Origin: Streptomyces sp. 3214.6
GTDB lineage: Bacteria; Actinomycetota; Actinomycetes; Streptomycetales; Streptomycetaceae
DNA: 64,000 bases
Direction of reading: 5' to 3'
Assembly (NCBI RefSeq): GCF_900129855.1
Contig: NZ_LT670819.1
Coordinates: 6,014,001-6,078,000, forward strand
Below, one piece after another: positions 16,669 through 25,250 of the stretch; the stretch's first letter is position 1; every line of letters begins with the position of its first letter. Below the pieces are notes generated by a model. The model did no database searches. It was not told the DNA's origin and saw only the letters and a list, made by a program, of their open reading frames with translations. Position numbers and translations under genes: made by a program.

Positions 16669-18974
16669 GCAACGAAGCAGCCACCGCGACGACCGCCGTG
16701 GAGGCGGCCCCCGCCCCCGAGCCGATCCCGCACGGGCTCGGCGCGTCCCTGCAGCCCGCCGACGCGCGCGCGAAGACCGAGGGCACCTTCCCGTACGCGG
16801 CCGACCTGTGGGCCGAGGGCCTGCTGTGGGCGGCCGTGCTGCGCTCCCCGCACCCGCACGCGCGCATCGTGTCCATCGACACGTCCCACGCGCGTGAGAT
16901 GGCCGGCGTACGGGCCGTCGTCACCCACGAGGACGTGCCGGGCAGCCCGGTGCACGGCCGCGGCAAGGCCGACCGTCCCGTGTTCGCCTCCGAGGTCGTG
17001 CGCCACCACGGCGAGCCCATCGCGGCCGTCGCCGCCGACCACCCGGACACCGCGCGGATGGCCGCCGCCGCCGTCATCGTCGAGTACGAAGTACTCGACC
17101 CGGTGATCGACCCGGAGCTGGCCTTCGAGGCGGAGCCCCTGCACCCCGACGGCAACCTGATCCGGCACATCCCGCTGCACCACGGCGACCCGGGCGCGGC
17201 CGGCGAGATCGTCGTCGAGGGCCAGTACCGCATCGGCCGCGCCGACCCCGCCCCGGTCGGCGCCGAGGCCGGCCTCGCCGTGCCCCGTCCCGACGGCGGC
17301 GTGGAGCTGTACCTGGCCTCCACCGACCCGCACAACGACCGGGACACGGCCGCCGCCTGCTACGGCCTCGAACCCGAACGGGTGAAGATCGTCGTCACCG
17401 GGGTGCCCGGCGCGACGGCCGACCGCGAGGACCAGGGCTTCCAGCTCCCCCTCGGCCTGCTGGCCCTGAAGACCGGCTGCCCGGTGAAGCTGACGGCCAC
17501 CCGCGAGGAGTCCTTCCTCGGCCACGTCCACCGCCACCCGACGCTGCTGCGCTACCGCCACCACGCCGACGCCGAGGGCCGGCTGGTGAAGGTCGAGGCG
17601 CAGATCCTGCTGGACGCCGGCGCGTACGCCGACACCTCCGCCGAGGCCCTGGCCGCCGCCGTCTCCTTCGCCTGCGGCCCCTACGTCGTCCCGAACGCCT
17701 TCATCGAGGGCTGGGCGGTCCGCACGAACAACCCGCCGTCGGGCCATGTACGCGGCGAGGGCGCGATGCAGGTGTGCGCCGCCTACGAGGCGCAGATGGA
17801 CAAGCTGGCGAAGAAGCTCGGCGTGGACCCGGCGGAGCTGCGGCTGCGCAACGTCATGGCGACCGGGGACGTCCTGCCGACCGGCCAGACGGTGACCTGC
17901 CCGGCCCCCGTCGCCGAACTCCTCCAGGCCGTCCAGGAGTTCCCCCTCCCGGAGCTCCCCAAGGACACGCCCGAGGAGGAGTGGCTGCTGCCCGGCGGCC
18001 CCGAGGGCGCGGGCGAACCGGGCGCGGTGCGCCGGGGCGTGGGCTACGGCCTGGGCATGGTGCACATGCTGGGCGCGGAGGGCGCCGACGAGGTCTCCAC
18101 GGCGACCGTGAAGGTCCAGGACGGCGTCGCGACGGTCCTGTGCGCGGCGGTGGAGACCGGCCAGGGCTTCACGACGCTGGCCCGCCAGATCGTCCAGGAG
18201 ACGCTCGGCATCGACGAGGTGCACGTGGCCCCCGTGGACACCGACCAGCCCCCCGCGGGCGCGGGCTGCCGGGGCCGCCACACCTGGGTGTCCGGCGGCG
18301 CGGTGGAACGCGCGGCGAAGATGGTCCGCACCCAGCTCCTGCAGCCCCTGGCGCACAAGTTCGGCATGTCCACGGAGCTGCTCCAGATCACCGACGGCAA
18401 GATCACCTCGTACGACGGCGTCCTGTCGACGACCGTCACGGAGGAACTGCACGGCAAGGAGCTGTGGGCGACGGCCCAGTGCCGGCCGCACCCGACCGAG
18501 CCGCTGGACGCGGCGGGTCAGGGCGACGCCTTCGTCGGCCTCGCGTTCTGCGCGATCCGCGCGGTCGTGGACGTCGACATCGAGCTCGGCTCGGTCCGGG
18601 TCGTGGAACTCGCGATCGCCCAGGACGTCGGCCGGATCCTGAACCCGGCGCAGCTCGCCGCCCGCATCGAGGCGGGCGTGACGCAGGGCGTCGGCATCGC
18701 GCTCACCGAGAACCTGCGCACCCCGCGCGGCCTGATCCGCCACCCCGACCTCACCGGCTACGCGCTGCCCACGGCCCTGGACGCGCCGGACATCCGGATC
18801 GTCAAACTGGTCGAGGAACGCGATGTGGTCGCCCCCTTCGGGGCGAAGGCGGCCAGCGCGGTCCCGGTGGTGACCTCGCCCGCGGCGATCGCCTCCGCCG
18901 TCCGCGCGGCCACCGGCCGCCCGGTCAACCGGCTGCCGATAAGGCCCCAGGCAGCGGTGGTGACGGACCGATGA
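16665..18974 (+). CDS. Molybdenum hydroxylase large (molybdopterin) subunit
   Basis: A 769-residue XdhA/CoxL-like protein. The a/b hammerhead domain (KTEGTFPYAADL to about residue 140) is followed by the molybdopterin cytosine dinucleotide domain with DREDQGFQLPLGLLALKTG, LDAGAYADTSAEALAA, HVRGEGAMQVCAAYEAQMD and AGQGDAFVGLAF. The C-terminal segment that normally reads GAKGVGEPP with the catalytic Glu reads GAKAASAVP, so the base is missing. Substrate is unknown. It may have a changed reaction or be non-catalytic. GTG start overlaps the iron-sulfur gene by 4 bases. Confidence 0.9.
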   Translation: MSNEAATATTAVEAAPAPEPIPHGLGASLQPADARAKTEGTFPYAADLWAEGLLWAAVLRSPHPHARIVSIDTSHAREMAGVRAVVTHEDVPGSPVHGRGKADRPVFASEVVRHHGEPIAAVAADHPDTARMAAAAVIVEYEVLDPVIDPELAFEAEPLHPDGNLIRHIPLHHGDPGAAGEIVVEGQYRIGRADPAPVGAEAGLAVPRPDGGVELYLASTDPHNDRDTAAACYGLEPERVKIVVTGVPGATADREDQGFQLPLGLLALKTGCPVKLTATREESFLGHVHRHPTLLRYRHHADAEGRLVKVEAQILLDAGAYADTSAEALAAAVSFACGPYVVPNAFIEGWAVRTNNPPSGHVRGEGAMQVCAAYEAQMDKLAKKLGVDPAELRLRNVMATGDVLPTGQTVTCPAPVAELLQAVQEFPLPELPKDTPEEEWLLPGGPEGAGEPGAVRRGVGYGLGMVHMLGAEGADEVSTATVKVQDGVATVLCAAVETGQGFTTLARQIVQETLGIDEVHVAPVDTDQPPAGAGCRGRHTWVSGGAVERAAKMVRTQLLQPLAHKFGMSTELLQITDGKITSYDGVLSTTVTEELHGKELWATAQCRPHPTEPLDAAGQGDAFVGLAFCAIRAVVDVDIELGSVRVVELAIAQDVGRILNPAQLAARIEAGVTQGVGIALTENLRTPRGLIRHPDLTGYALPTALDAPDIRIVKLVEERDVVAPFGAKAASAVPVVTSPAAIASAVRAATGRPVNRLPIRPQAAVVTDR

Positions 18975-19099
18975 GCGAGCCCGAGCCGGAGCCCCGCCAG
19001 TACGAGCCCCCGCCGAGCGTGGGCAAGCTGCTCGGCTGGATCCTGCTGTTCGTACTGGCGGCGGTGGTCGTGGTCCTCGGCGGCGTGTACCTCACGTAG
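18971..19099 (+). CDS. 42-residue single-span membrane peptide
   Basis: Reads MSEPEPEPRQYEPPPSVGKL then a hydrophobic helix (about residues 20-41, LLGWILLFVLAAVVVVLGGVYL). The ATG lies inside the stop of the molybdopterin subunit gene (ATGA), so it is probably translated by coupling as the last gene of the operon. The N-terminus is Glu/Pro-rich. It could tether or localise the hydroxylase at the membrane, which is inference from position. Too short to place in any family. Confidence 0.65.
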   Translation: MSEPEPEPRQYEPPPSVGKLLGWILLFVLAAVVVVLGGVYLT

Positions 19100-19279
19100 G
19101 AGCGGACGGTCGGGGCGATCGCGGCGGGACGGGAACGCGCGAGAGCGCGCTGACGTCTGACAGTGCGGGCCGGTGGCGGGTGTGTTGGGTGCTGTCGCTG
19201 GTCAGAGCCGTTGTCAGTGGTGCCGCGTAGGCTGCGGAGCAGTGGGACGGCGCACGCAACTTTCCGCACGGGGGACCCG

Positions 19280-20512
19280 ATGGGCACGACCAGGACCACC
19301 ACCGCCACAACGACGATCACCTTCACCGAGGACCAGCTCGACCCGTATGTCACGCACGCACCGACGCGCCGCTGGCTCACCGGCCCCGGCCTGCCGGGCG
19401 TGCCGGGCGACGGCGGCCTGCTGACGTTCGAGGCGCTGCGCACGGACGGGCTGCGCACAGTCGCGGACTCCACGGACGACCCCGGCGGCCGCCTCGCGGC
19501 ACAGCTGCGCGACCGGCTGGTGATAGGCGGAATCCTGGGAGCCGACGGCCGGGAGAGGGAGTCGGTCCTGCTCGACGGGATGACGGGCGAGATCTCCACC
19601 ACGTACTTCCTGCACGACCGCCTCGACCTGATGGACACCCGCCCGCTGGCACCCTCCCTGGAGAAGCTGGTGCGCTGCGCGACGGCGGTGGACGAACTGG
19701 CGGCCCTGCGCGGCCAGTTCGCCTCCTACGCGGGCCGGCTCGGCCCGAAGGCGGTGGCGGAGGCGTCCCGCCAGCTGCTGGCGGTGTTCGAGGCGGGCGC
19801 GCAGCGGACGAGGGGCACGGGCACGAGCGAGGAGCCGGGCCTCTTCTGGAAGCTGGCCGCGGTGATCCGCCCGCTCGCGCTGGTGGCCGGCCCGGGCACC
19901 AGGTCCGGCCTGGCCCTGGATCTGCCGGTCCGCCTGCTGGACGAGGAGTTCGGCTCCGGCGCGATCGTCCGCTTCGAGGACGTCGACTTCCCGACGGCGC
20001 TCACGCACGCCCCGACCCGCCGCTTCCTGCGCGAGGTGGGCCTGCCGGAGGAGGTCGTCTGGTTCTCGCTGGAGACGGACATGCCGCTGCAGACCCTCGC
20101 CGAGTACGGCGCGGAGGACGACAGCGGCCGCACCGCGGCACCCCTCCCGGCGAACGCGGACCGCCTGATCCGCCTGGGCCGTCTCCTGGAGGACACCAGC
20201 CTGGTCGTCGACGGCGTCACGGGCGCGGTGCTGAGCTGGAGCGAGCCGGACCTCGGCCTGCGCCCGCTCAACGCGGACATCTCGACCCTGGCGTTCACCC
20301 TCTGGCTGATACGGCGCGAGCGGGCCCTGGACGCGGTGCACGACCTGACCGAGGCCTACGACCAGCTGGCCGAGGCCATGTCACGCACCCTGGCCGCGGT
20401 CGACCCGATCGCCTGCGACCCCACCCCGGCCCCCGGCATTCCCACGGACGACGGCCGACGGTACTGGCCGGGGGTGTTCGAGGACGAGGCGGGCGGCGGG
20501 CTGTACGCCTGA
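19280..20512 (+). CDS. Tandem SUKH-4-like protein
   Basis: 410 residues with two related halves. Half one has YVTHAPTRRWLTGPGLPGVP, half two has ALTHAPTRRFLREVGLPEEV. Each is followed by a beta-rich segment typical of SUKH-4 (for example FSLETDMPLQTL in half two, and DSTSLVVDGVTGAVL-like hydrophobic strands). SUKH folds bind toxins of polymorphic and nuclease systems as immunity proteins, but many Streptomyces copies have no adjacent toxin, and none is seen here. The ATG follows GGGGGAC. Family call is moderately sure; function unassigned. Confidence 0.65.
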   Translation: MGTTRTTTATTTITFTEDQLDPYVTHAPTRRWLTGPGLPGVPGDGGLLTFEALRTDGLRTVADSTDDPGGRLAAQLRDRLVIGGILGADGRERESVLLDGMTGEISTTYFLHDRLDLMDTRPLAPSLEKLVRCATAVDELAALRGQFASYAGRLGPKAVAEASRQLLAVFEAGAQRTRGTGTSEEPGLFWKLAAVIRPLALVAGPGTRSGLALDLPVRLLDEEFGSGAIVRFEDVDFPTALTHAPTRRFLREVGLPEEVVWFSLETDMPLQTLAEYGAEDDSGRTAAPLPANADRLIRLGRLLEDTSLVVDGVTGAVLSWSEPDLGLRPLNADISTLAFTLWLIRRERALDAVHDLTEAYDQLAEAMSRTLAAVDPIACDPTPAPGIPTDDGRRYWPGVFEDEAGGGLYA

Positions 20513-20519
20513 CACGCGG

Positions 20520-20864
20520 TGAGTCCGCGAGAACGAGATGGTCAAGTACGTCGTCCCGTTCGCGCAGGATCGCGACGGTTGCGGACGGCATTCCCGGATT
20601 GCGCAGGTCGCATTCGGGGTGCAGGGCCGCGACCTGTTCGAGGGCCGCGCCCAACGCGTCCATGAGCGGACGGGCGGGGTCTGCCAGAGCGGCAACAAGC
20701 GCCCCGCCCAGGTGACCGACGTACCACGGGACGTCGTGCTGGCACCCCGTGTCCAGCCCTGCCGTACTCAGCCCGTCCAGCACGACGGCCAACGACGCCG
20801 TACCGGCCAACCAGTCCTCGTGGGGTTCGCTTCCGCCGGGACGGGTGTCGATGGATACGCGCAT
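20520..20864 (-). pseudogene. PP2C-like phosphatase gene, 3'-truncated
   Basis: An intact start (ATG at 20864 behind AGGAGGGG) opens 115 codons, MRVSIDTRPGGSEPHEDWLA to DDVLDHLVLADS, that match the N-terminal part of streptomycete PP2C-like proteins (SATVAILRE...LVLADS). The similarity stops abruptly 8 bases from the stop of the SUKH gene. The frame then runs antisense through that gene without a stop nearby, so the rest has been lost. It lies divergent from the XRE regulator. The truncation marks the left edge of the accessory region. Confidence 0.6.
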
Positions 20865-21002
20865 GGTCACCCCTCCTGCCGGTACGGCGAACCTACGCGA
20901 AGGCTGCGCGAGATGCGCGTCAACCATCGTCGTACCGGCACTCCTTCCTTGCCCGGTCTGACTACCCTGGTTCTGACGAAGCTGCGAGGAGGGGCCAAGG
21001 CT

Positions 21003-22256
21003 GTGATGTCTCAAGACGCTACTCCAGACCCGTACGCCGACCCGATGAAGTTCGGCCAGCGGGTGCAGATCCTCCGCGAGCGCCGCGGAATGACCCAGAC
21101 CCAGGCCGCCGACCTTCTCGGTATCTCGCCGCACACGTATCGCAAGATCGAGAACGGGCAACAGAAGGCACCTGGGCTCGACATGGTGTTTCGCATCGCC
21201 GAAGTACTGCGGGTACGCGACCTGGCAGACCTGACGGGGCGTCCCGAAACGCACGTCGACCTGTTCATCGGCCCAGGCCACCCTCGGCTGGCCGCCGTCA
21301 AGGCTGCCATCGACAGCTTCCCGGTCACCTCTGGCGTCGAGCCGCCGCCCGTCGCTCATCTCGAAGCCCGGCTGCAGGCCGCGTGGAAGGCCCGGCACGC
21401 GTCCAGGAACCACCGCGAGGCCATCGGCAGACTCCTCCCCGACCTGCTCCGCGACGCCCAGGCTCTGGTCAGGCAGGCCGATTCCGCTGCCGAGCGGCGC
21501 GCGGCGCAAGGCCTGCTCGCCGAGGTGTACTCCCTGGCGCAGTTCTTCATCGCCTACCAGCCCGACAGCTCCCTCCTGTGGCGCGTCGCCGAGCGCGGCA
21601 TGATCGCCGCTCAGGAGAGCGAGGACCCACACGCCGTCGGCGTCGCGTCGTGGCTGCTGGCCCAGGCCCACCGGGACAGCGGTCCCCGGAACTACGATGC
21701 GGCCGACGCCGTCAACGCGGCGGCCGTACGGTTCCTCGAAGCCCTGCTGCCTGACGCCTCGGATGATGTTCTGGCCATCGCCGGCGCTCTGGAATTCGAG
21801 CTCGGCTACACCGCGGCCCGTCGAAGGCAGACAGGTACTGCCTGGCGGCACTGGGACAAAGCCAACGACATCGCGGCCCGACTGCCGACCGACTACTACC
21901 ACCCCGTCACCAGCTTCAGCCGAGCGGTGATGGGAGCCCACGCGGTGACTGTCGCCGTCGAGCTCCATCATGGCGGCGAGTCCGTGCGGCAGGCCGCGAA
22001 GGCGGACCGCGGCATTATCAAGTCCCGCCCCCGGCGGGCTCGCCATCGGATCGAGGAGGCTCGCGGCTACCAACTGGACAACCAGCCGGACGTCGCCGTC
22101 GCATCGCTGGAAAAGGCTTACGAGGCTGCTCCGGAGACCATCCGCTACAACGGCTACGCCAAGGCGATCCTTCTGGAGCAGGTCGAGTCGACGCGTTCCC
22201 CTCGTCGTCGCCGTGCGGCCGAACTGGCGCAGAAGGTCGGCATCCTCGCCGCCTGA
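21003..22256 (+). CDS. XRE-family transcriptional regulator with TPR-like C-terminus
   Basis: 417 codons. The N-terminal helix-turn-helix is clear (FGQRVQILRERRGMTQTQAADLLGIS...KIENGQQ, residues about 15-70). The remaining 330 residues are helical with TPR character (repeated A-x-G/A-x-A pairs, LLAEVYSLAQFF, LLAQAHRDSGP). GAGGAGGGG lies 8 bases before GTG 21003; ATG 21006 is the alternative. Divergent from the truncated PP2C-like gene and followed by two small genes. Similar XRE/small-protein cassettes are common in variable parts of Streptomyces chromosomes. Confidence 0.88.
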   Translation: MMSQDATPDPYADPMKFGQRVQILRERRGMTQTQAADLLGISPHTYRKIENGQQKAPGLDMVFRIAEVLRVRDLADLTGRPETHVDLFIGPGHPRLAAVKAAIDSFPVTSGVEPPPVAHLEARLQAAWKARHASRNHREAIGRLLPDLLRDAQALVRQADSAAERRAAQGLLAEVYSLAQFFIAYQPDSSLLWRVAERGMIAAQESEDPHAVGVASWLLAQAHRDSGPRNYDAADAVNAAAVRFLEALLPDASDDVLAIAGALEFELGYTAARRRQTGTAWRHWDKANDIAARLPTDYYHPVTSFSRAVMGAHAVTVAVELHHGGESVRQAAKADRGIIKSRPRRARHRIEEARGYQLDNQPDVAVASLEKAYEAAPETIRYNGYAKAILLEQVESTRSPRRRRAAELAQKVGILAA

Positions 22257-22386
22257 CCGATCTGACAGTAGCGACCGGATTACGGTCGGCGACGTGGTGC
22301 AGGCGCTTCTACGGTCGAGGTTCAGGACCCCGGCGACCGCTCACGACGGTCCCGGGGCACGTCCAACGCTGCTTAGGAGCGTCGAC

Positions 22387-22593
22387 ATGACGAACGGTAC
22401 CGCCCGACCCTCGCAACGCCTTCGAGGCGGTGGAATGACCATCCGCGTCTACACCGTGGACTGCCACGGCCAGATCACCGACGACCGTGGCACGTGCACA
22501 CAGCATCGCGGGTCGAAGCCACTCCCAATGGTCCAGGACAACGCGTTCCCTGCCTGTGTCTGCCCGAAGTGCTGCAGGGCGGTGACCTCGTGA
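22387..22593 (+). CDS. Small Cys-rich protein of unknown function
   Basis: 68 codons ending in CVCPKCCRAVTS; the two C-x-C/C-x2-C groups suggest a metal site. AGGAG lies 8 bases before ATG 22387; ATG 22435 (MTIRVYTVDCHGQ) would give a 52-residue form. The stop overlaps the GTG of the next gene, so the two are coupled. I do not recognise the family. It lies in the XRE cassette. Confidence 0.6.
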   Translation: MTNGTARPSQRLRGGGMTIRVYTVDCHGQITDDRGTCTQHRGSKPLPMVQDNAFPACVCPKCCRAVTS

Positions 22594-23078
22594 ATACCGC
22601 GAGCTCTGAGACGGGCGCTTCGCCCATTGCCGCTGCTTCCATGCGCGCGGCAGCCACCTGGTTCCTCGCCCAGAAGGTGCTCCCGAGCCACCAGACCGTG
22701 AAGCTGTTCGCCCAGGACTTCACCACGTTCCTGGAACATCTCATCCCACAGATCGAGCAGTTGGCCGCGGGACGTGCCAGGGACGACGCACAGGCGATGG
22801 TCGCGCGGGCGGGGCTCGCAGAGGCTCGCAGACGGCTCGGTATCGCAGAGCGGCCGGGGCTGAACGGTGAGGTGGAACGCGTGAAGCGGCTCGCGCGATC
22901 CGTCCTCGCCCTCCGCGATCACTACGACACACTGACCGGCGTCCGAATGTGCGTTGTCTGCGACCGAGCGGTTGAGGACGGCGAGGAGGCTGTTCCCTAC
23001 GAGCAGGTCAGTACGACCGGCAGCACAGGGTGGGCCCACAGCCACTGTGTCAACTCCGTGAGTCGCAGCCCTCGCTGA
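22590..23078 (+). CDS. DUF6415-like protein
   Basis: 162 residues. The central segment LPSHQTVKLFAQDFTTFLEHLIPQIE and EARRRLGIAERPGLNGEVERVKRLARSVLAL...DHYDTLTG match my memory of the DUF6415 family, found in Streptomyces next to XRE regulators. A C-terminal C-x2-C (MCVVCDRAVEDGEE) and a final HSHC could bind zinc. GTG start overlaps the preceding gene by 4 bases. Role unknown; association with regulation of the cassette is inference. Confidence 0.65.
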   Translation: MNTASSETGASPIAAASMRAAATWFLAQKVLPSHQTVKLFAQDFTTFLEHLIPQIEQLAAGRARDDAQAMVARAGLAEARRRLGIAERPGLNGEVERVKRLARSVLALRDHYDTLTGVRMCVVCDRAVEDGEEAVPYEQVSTTGSTGWAHSHCVNSVSRSPR

Positions 23079-23161
23079 CCGGGGTCCTGACAGGACACCG
23101 GGTTTCGGTGTTGCCGCCCCGGCCGACCACACGCCAGTGGTCGGCCGCGACGCGGGCTTTG

Positions 23162-23204
23162 GAGGCCGTGGCGGGAATTGAACCCACGTACCTCGCTTTG
23201 CAGG
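23162..23204. repeat. Left attachment repeat (43 bp copy of the tRNA-Cys 3' half)
   Basis: Identical over 43 bases to 27514-27556, from GAGGCCGTGG to GCTTTGCAGG. Beyond the last base the two copies diverge at once. The copy contains the T arm, the 3' anticodon arm and the acceptor strand but no 5' half, so it is not a tRNA gene. Confidence 0.88.
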
Positions 23205-23318
23205 TTTGTCCGGGCTGGTCAGGGCTTGATCCTGGTGCGTTCGCGGGCGTTCGATCCCGTACGGCTGCGGTGCCCGCTGGGGTGCTGTGAACGGCTCTGG
23301 ACGGCCGCGTACGGAGGT

Positions 23319-23342
23319 GAACGAGACGGAAACTGAGACGGC
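23319..23342. repeat. Paired GAGACGG motif, copy A
   Basis: GAACGAGACGGAAACTGAGACGG: two GAGACGG heptamers spaced 5 bases apart, 115 bp inside the left att repeat. Near-identical pairs occur at 25167 and 27429. Possible arm-type binding sites of the integrase (inference). Confidence 0.6.
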
Positions 23343-23556
23343 CGCCATTGCCCTTCGGTTGAGTGCCAGGTGCCACTCGCCCTTGATCCCTCAGCACCCC
23401 CAACACGCTTTCCAACTATCCGCATGGCCATACGGGTGCGTTCATAGGGGGGCACGTGCCAGGTCAGACGGGATGCGCGTACGGCTGTGCACGGGGGCGG
23501 CCGCCCTGTGCACTGGATAAAGACCAGGGCAACGAGTGGCTCGTGAAGCCCTTCTT

Positions 23557-23800
23557 AGACGCGAGGGACGACGCCGACGAACTCTGCTCCCGTGTGGTTG
23601 CCCATGATGAACGCGAAGCCGTGCCCCTCGCTGCATGTGAGGTCAACGCGCGAGTCGTTGCCGCAGGCTCGACCGTCATCGTACGGCCAACAGGCGGCCC
23701 GGCCTCGCCCTCTCCCCTGCGCCGCACGAAGGCATCCGTACAGGTTCTCGCTGCGCCGTTCGCCAAGGACACGGCTCTGAACTCGACGACGGAATCACAT
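23557..23800 (-). pseudogene. Possible gene fragment without start codon
   Basis: An open frame on the minus strand, bounded by TGA near 23795 and TAA at 23557, lacks ATG, GTG or TTG starts. Its translation looks protein-like near the end (GNDSRVDLTC, then EGHGFAFIMGNHTGAEFVGV). It could be the C-terminal remnant of an accessory gene. The two longer frames crossing it on either strand have arginine/alanine shadow composition and are not supported. The rest of 23205-23850 holds no other gene I can defend. Confidence 0.3.
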
Positions 23801-23856
23801 GAGCGTCTTTGACAAAACGGGCTCCCGTGAGGGCCACGCAGCCCTAAGCTGGCAAG

Positions 23857-25041
23857 GTGGCAGACCTCGGCGGCGCCAGCCGCGCTCTGATTGGCACCTA
23901 TAAGGGTGCGAAACTCGGGAAGAGGACCATCACCCAGAGAAGTTGGTTCAAGTTCCTCCTCCGCCGCTCCATCATGTACGCGCTGGTAATTGACCAGCAG
24001 GACGTAGATAGGCAGCGCATCAGGGAAGCGACGGATCTCCTATTCCGAGTGATGGCGCATACGCCAATTCCTGACGAGCCAGACGGATTCTTTGCCCGAA
24101 TATCTCGCTGGTTCCGCAAGAAGACCCATGCGGTATTTTATCCGAAATACGAGGGCACCCATCGCTCAACCTTCCAAGATCGGATCGGCGGCTGGGCCAA
24201 GCTGGTCGCCGAGAGCCATCAAGGTAAGAGGGCCCTCAGTTACGCACAATTCGATGCCGGCGAAGAGACGGCCGCCGTCTTCGCTAAGAGATTTCAGCTA
24301 GCAACTGAATTCGTTCTGAGAGATGCTCTGGGTCCTGAATCGGAAGCCCTTAATCATGTCCGAGACAGGATGCTCCAAGAGATTGAACTCGGACGCACTG
24401 AGGCAGAGACCCTACTCGAGCAGCACAGGAGAAACCAGGCGCTCAAAAGCGCCGGCGCTGGCGCCACCGGAGCTCTCCTCAGCGCCTTCGGCTTTAACAA
24501 CAACTGGTACGAGACCATCGGATTCGGCGTCGTCGGATTGGCAGTGGGGGCACTGAGTGAGTCCACCCCTGTCGGGCTGCAAATGACACAAGTAATGGCA
24601 GCAGCCCGGCGAGAAGCCCTCTCATGGCTTCGCCTTCTCGCAAACGCATTGATACCCCCGCCGACACGCAGACTCCCCGGGGAACAGGAACCTCACTGGC
24701 TTGAACTGCTGCCGCGAGTGATCTTCGCGGCAGCTCACAATGATCGAAGCCAACTAGAAAGCGTCCTTGACGAGCTCCAGGCCAAGGCCCTCATCGCCCA
24801 GGTGATTGAGTCTGCGGAACGCGCGAAGGATGGCGAGTTACTCGGGGCATTGACCGAGGTTCAAAGAACCTTAAGATACAAAGAGTACGAGCAAATGCCA
24901 GACGCCATTCAGCATCTAATCTTCATCATACGTCAAGTTCCATTCAGAATCGGCGGGTATGCCCGCCCAGAGATCGCCTCGGGTGAGACGTATCCTCAAA
25001 TCCGGCGAGCTCCGGATGAACTTGAGGGAGAGCTCGAATAG
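23857..25041 (+). CDS. Unknown 394-residue island protein
   Basis: No family recognised. It starts MADLGGASRALIGTYKGAKL with a basic N-terminus. A mixed helical region has many charged residues (residues 40-190). A glycine/alanine-rich hydrophobic stretch follows (about residues 200-235, AGAGATGALLSAFGF then FGVVGLAVGALSE) that could be one or two membrane hairpins. The C-terminal 150 residues are helical. The GTG start has no Shine-Dalgarno, but TAAGCT at 23845-23850 fits a -10 box placing +1 exactly on the GTG, so a leaderless transcript is likely. Codon use is less GC-biased than in core genes. A strong terminator follows. Confidence 0.75.
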   Translation: MADLGGASRALIGTYKGAKLGKRTITQRSWFKFLLRRSIMYALVIDQQDVDRQRIREATDLLFRVMAHTPIPDEPDGFFARISRWFRKKTHAVFYPKYEGTHRSTFQDRIGGWAKLVAESHQGKRALSYAQFDAGEETAAVFAKRFQLATEFVLRDALGPESEALNHVRDRMLQEIELGRTEAETLLEQHRRNQALKSAGAGATGALLSAFGFNNNWYETIGFGVVGLAVGALSESTPVGLQMTQVMAAARREALSWLRLLANALIPPPTRRLPGEQEPHWLELLPRVIFAAAHNDRSQLESVLDELQAKALIAQVIESAERAKDGELLGALTEVQRTLRYKEYEQMPDAIQHLIFIIRQVPFRIGGYARPEIASGETYPQIRRAPDELEGELE

Positions 25042-25046
25042 GAGAC

Positions 25047-25093
25047 CGAAGGTGGGGGGACCCAGATAAACTGTCTGGGTCCCCCCACCTTCG
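25047..25093. terminator. Strong terminator after the unknown island gene
   Basis: A perfect 20 bp stem: 25047-25066 (CGAAGGTGGGGGGACCCAGA) pairs with 25074-25093, loop TAAACTG. It starts five bases after the stop codon. Confidence 0.85.
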
Positions 25094-25166
25094 ACGGTTC
25101 AGACCTGTACCGATGCCGGGCCCTATGGAGCGCGGCGTACGGGTCTGAAAGGCAGCGTACGATTAC

Positions 25167-25190
25167 GAACGAGACGGAAAACGAGACGGC
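25167..25190. repeat. Paired GAGACGG motif, copy B
   Basis: GAACGAGACGGAAAACGAGACGG, differing from copy A at two positions. Like copy A it is preceded by a GCGTACG sequence. It lies between the terminator and the S-4TM remnant, midway through the island, as if marking an old junction between two elements. Confidence 0.6.
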
Positions 25191-25250
25191 TGTCAGCATC
25201 GAGCCAGTCAAGGTGAGCACGCTCGCAGGGAGTGCCCCGACTGCCCGTTC

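Noticed and set aside
20295..22073. A 592-codon minus-strand gene opposite the XRE regulator
   Set aside because: Only its PP2C-like portion (20520-20864) has protein-like composition; the rest is a shadow of the XRE and SUKH genes on the other strand.
23162..23230. A second tRNA-Cys gene
   Set aside because: Only the 3' half matches (43 bases); the 5' half is replaced by unrelated sequence, so it is an attachment-site copy.
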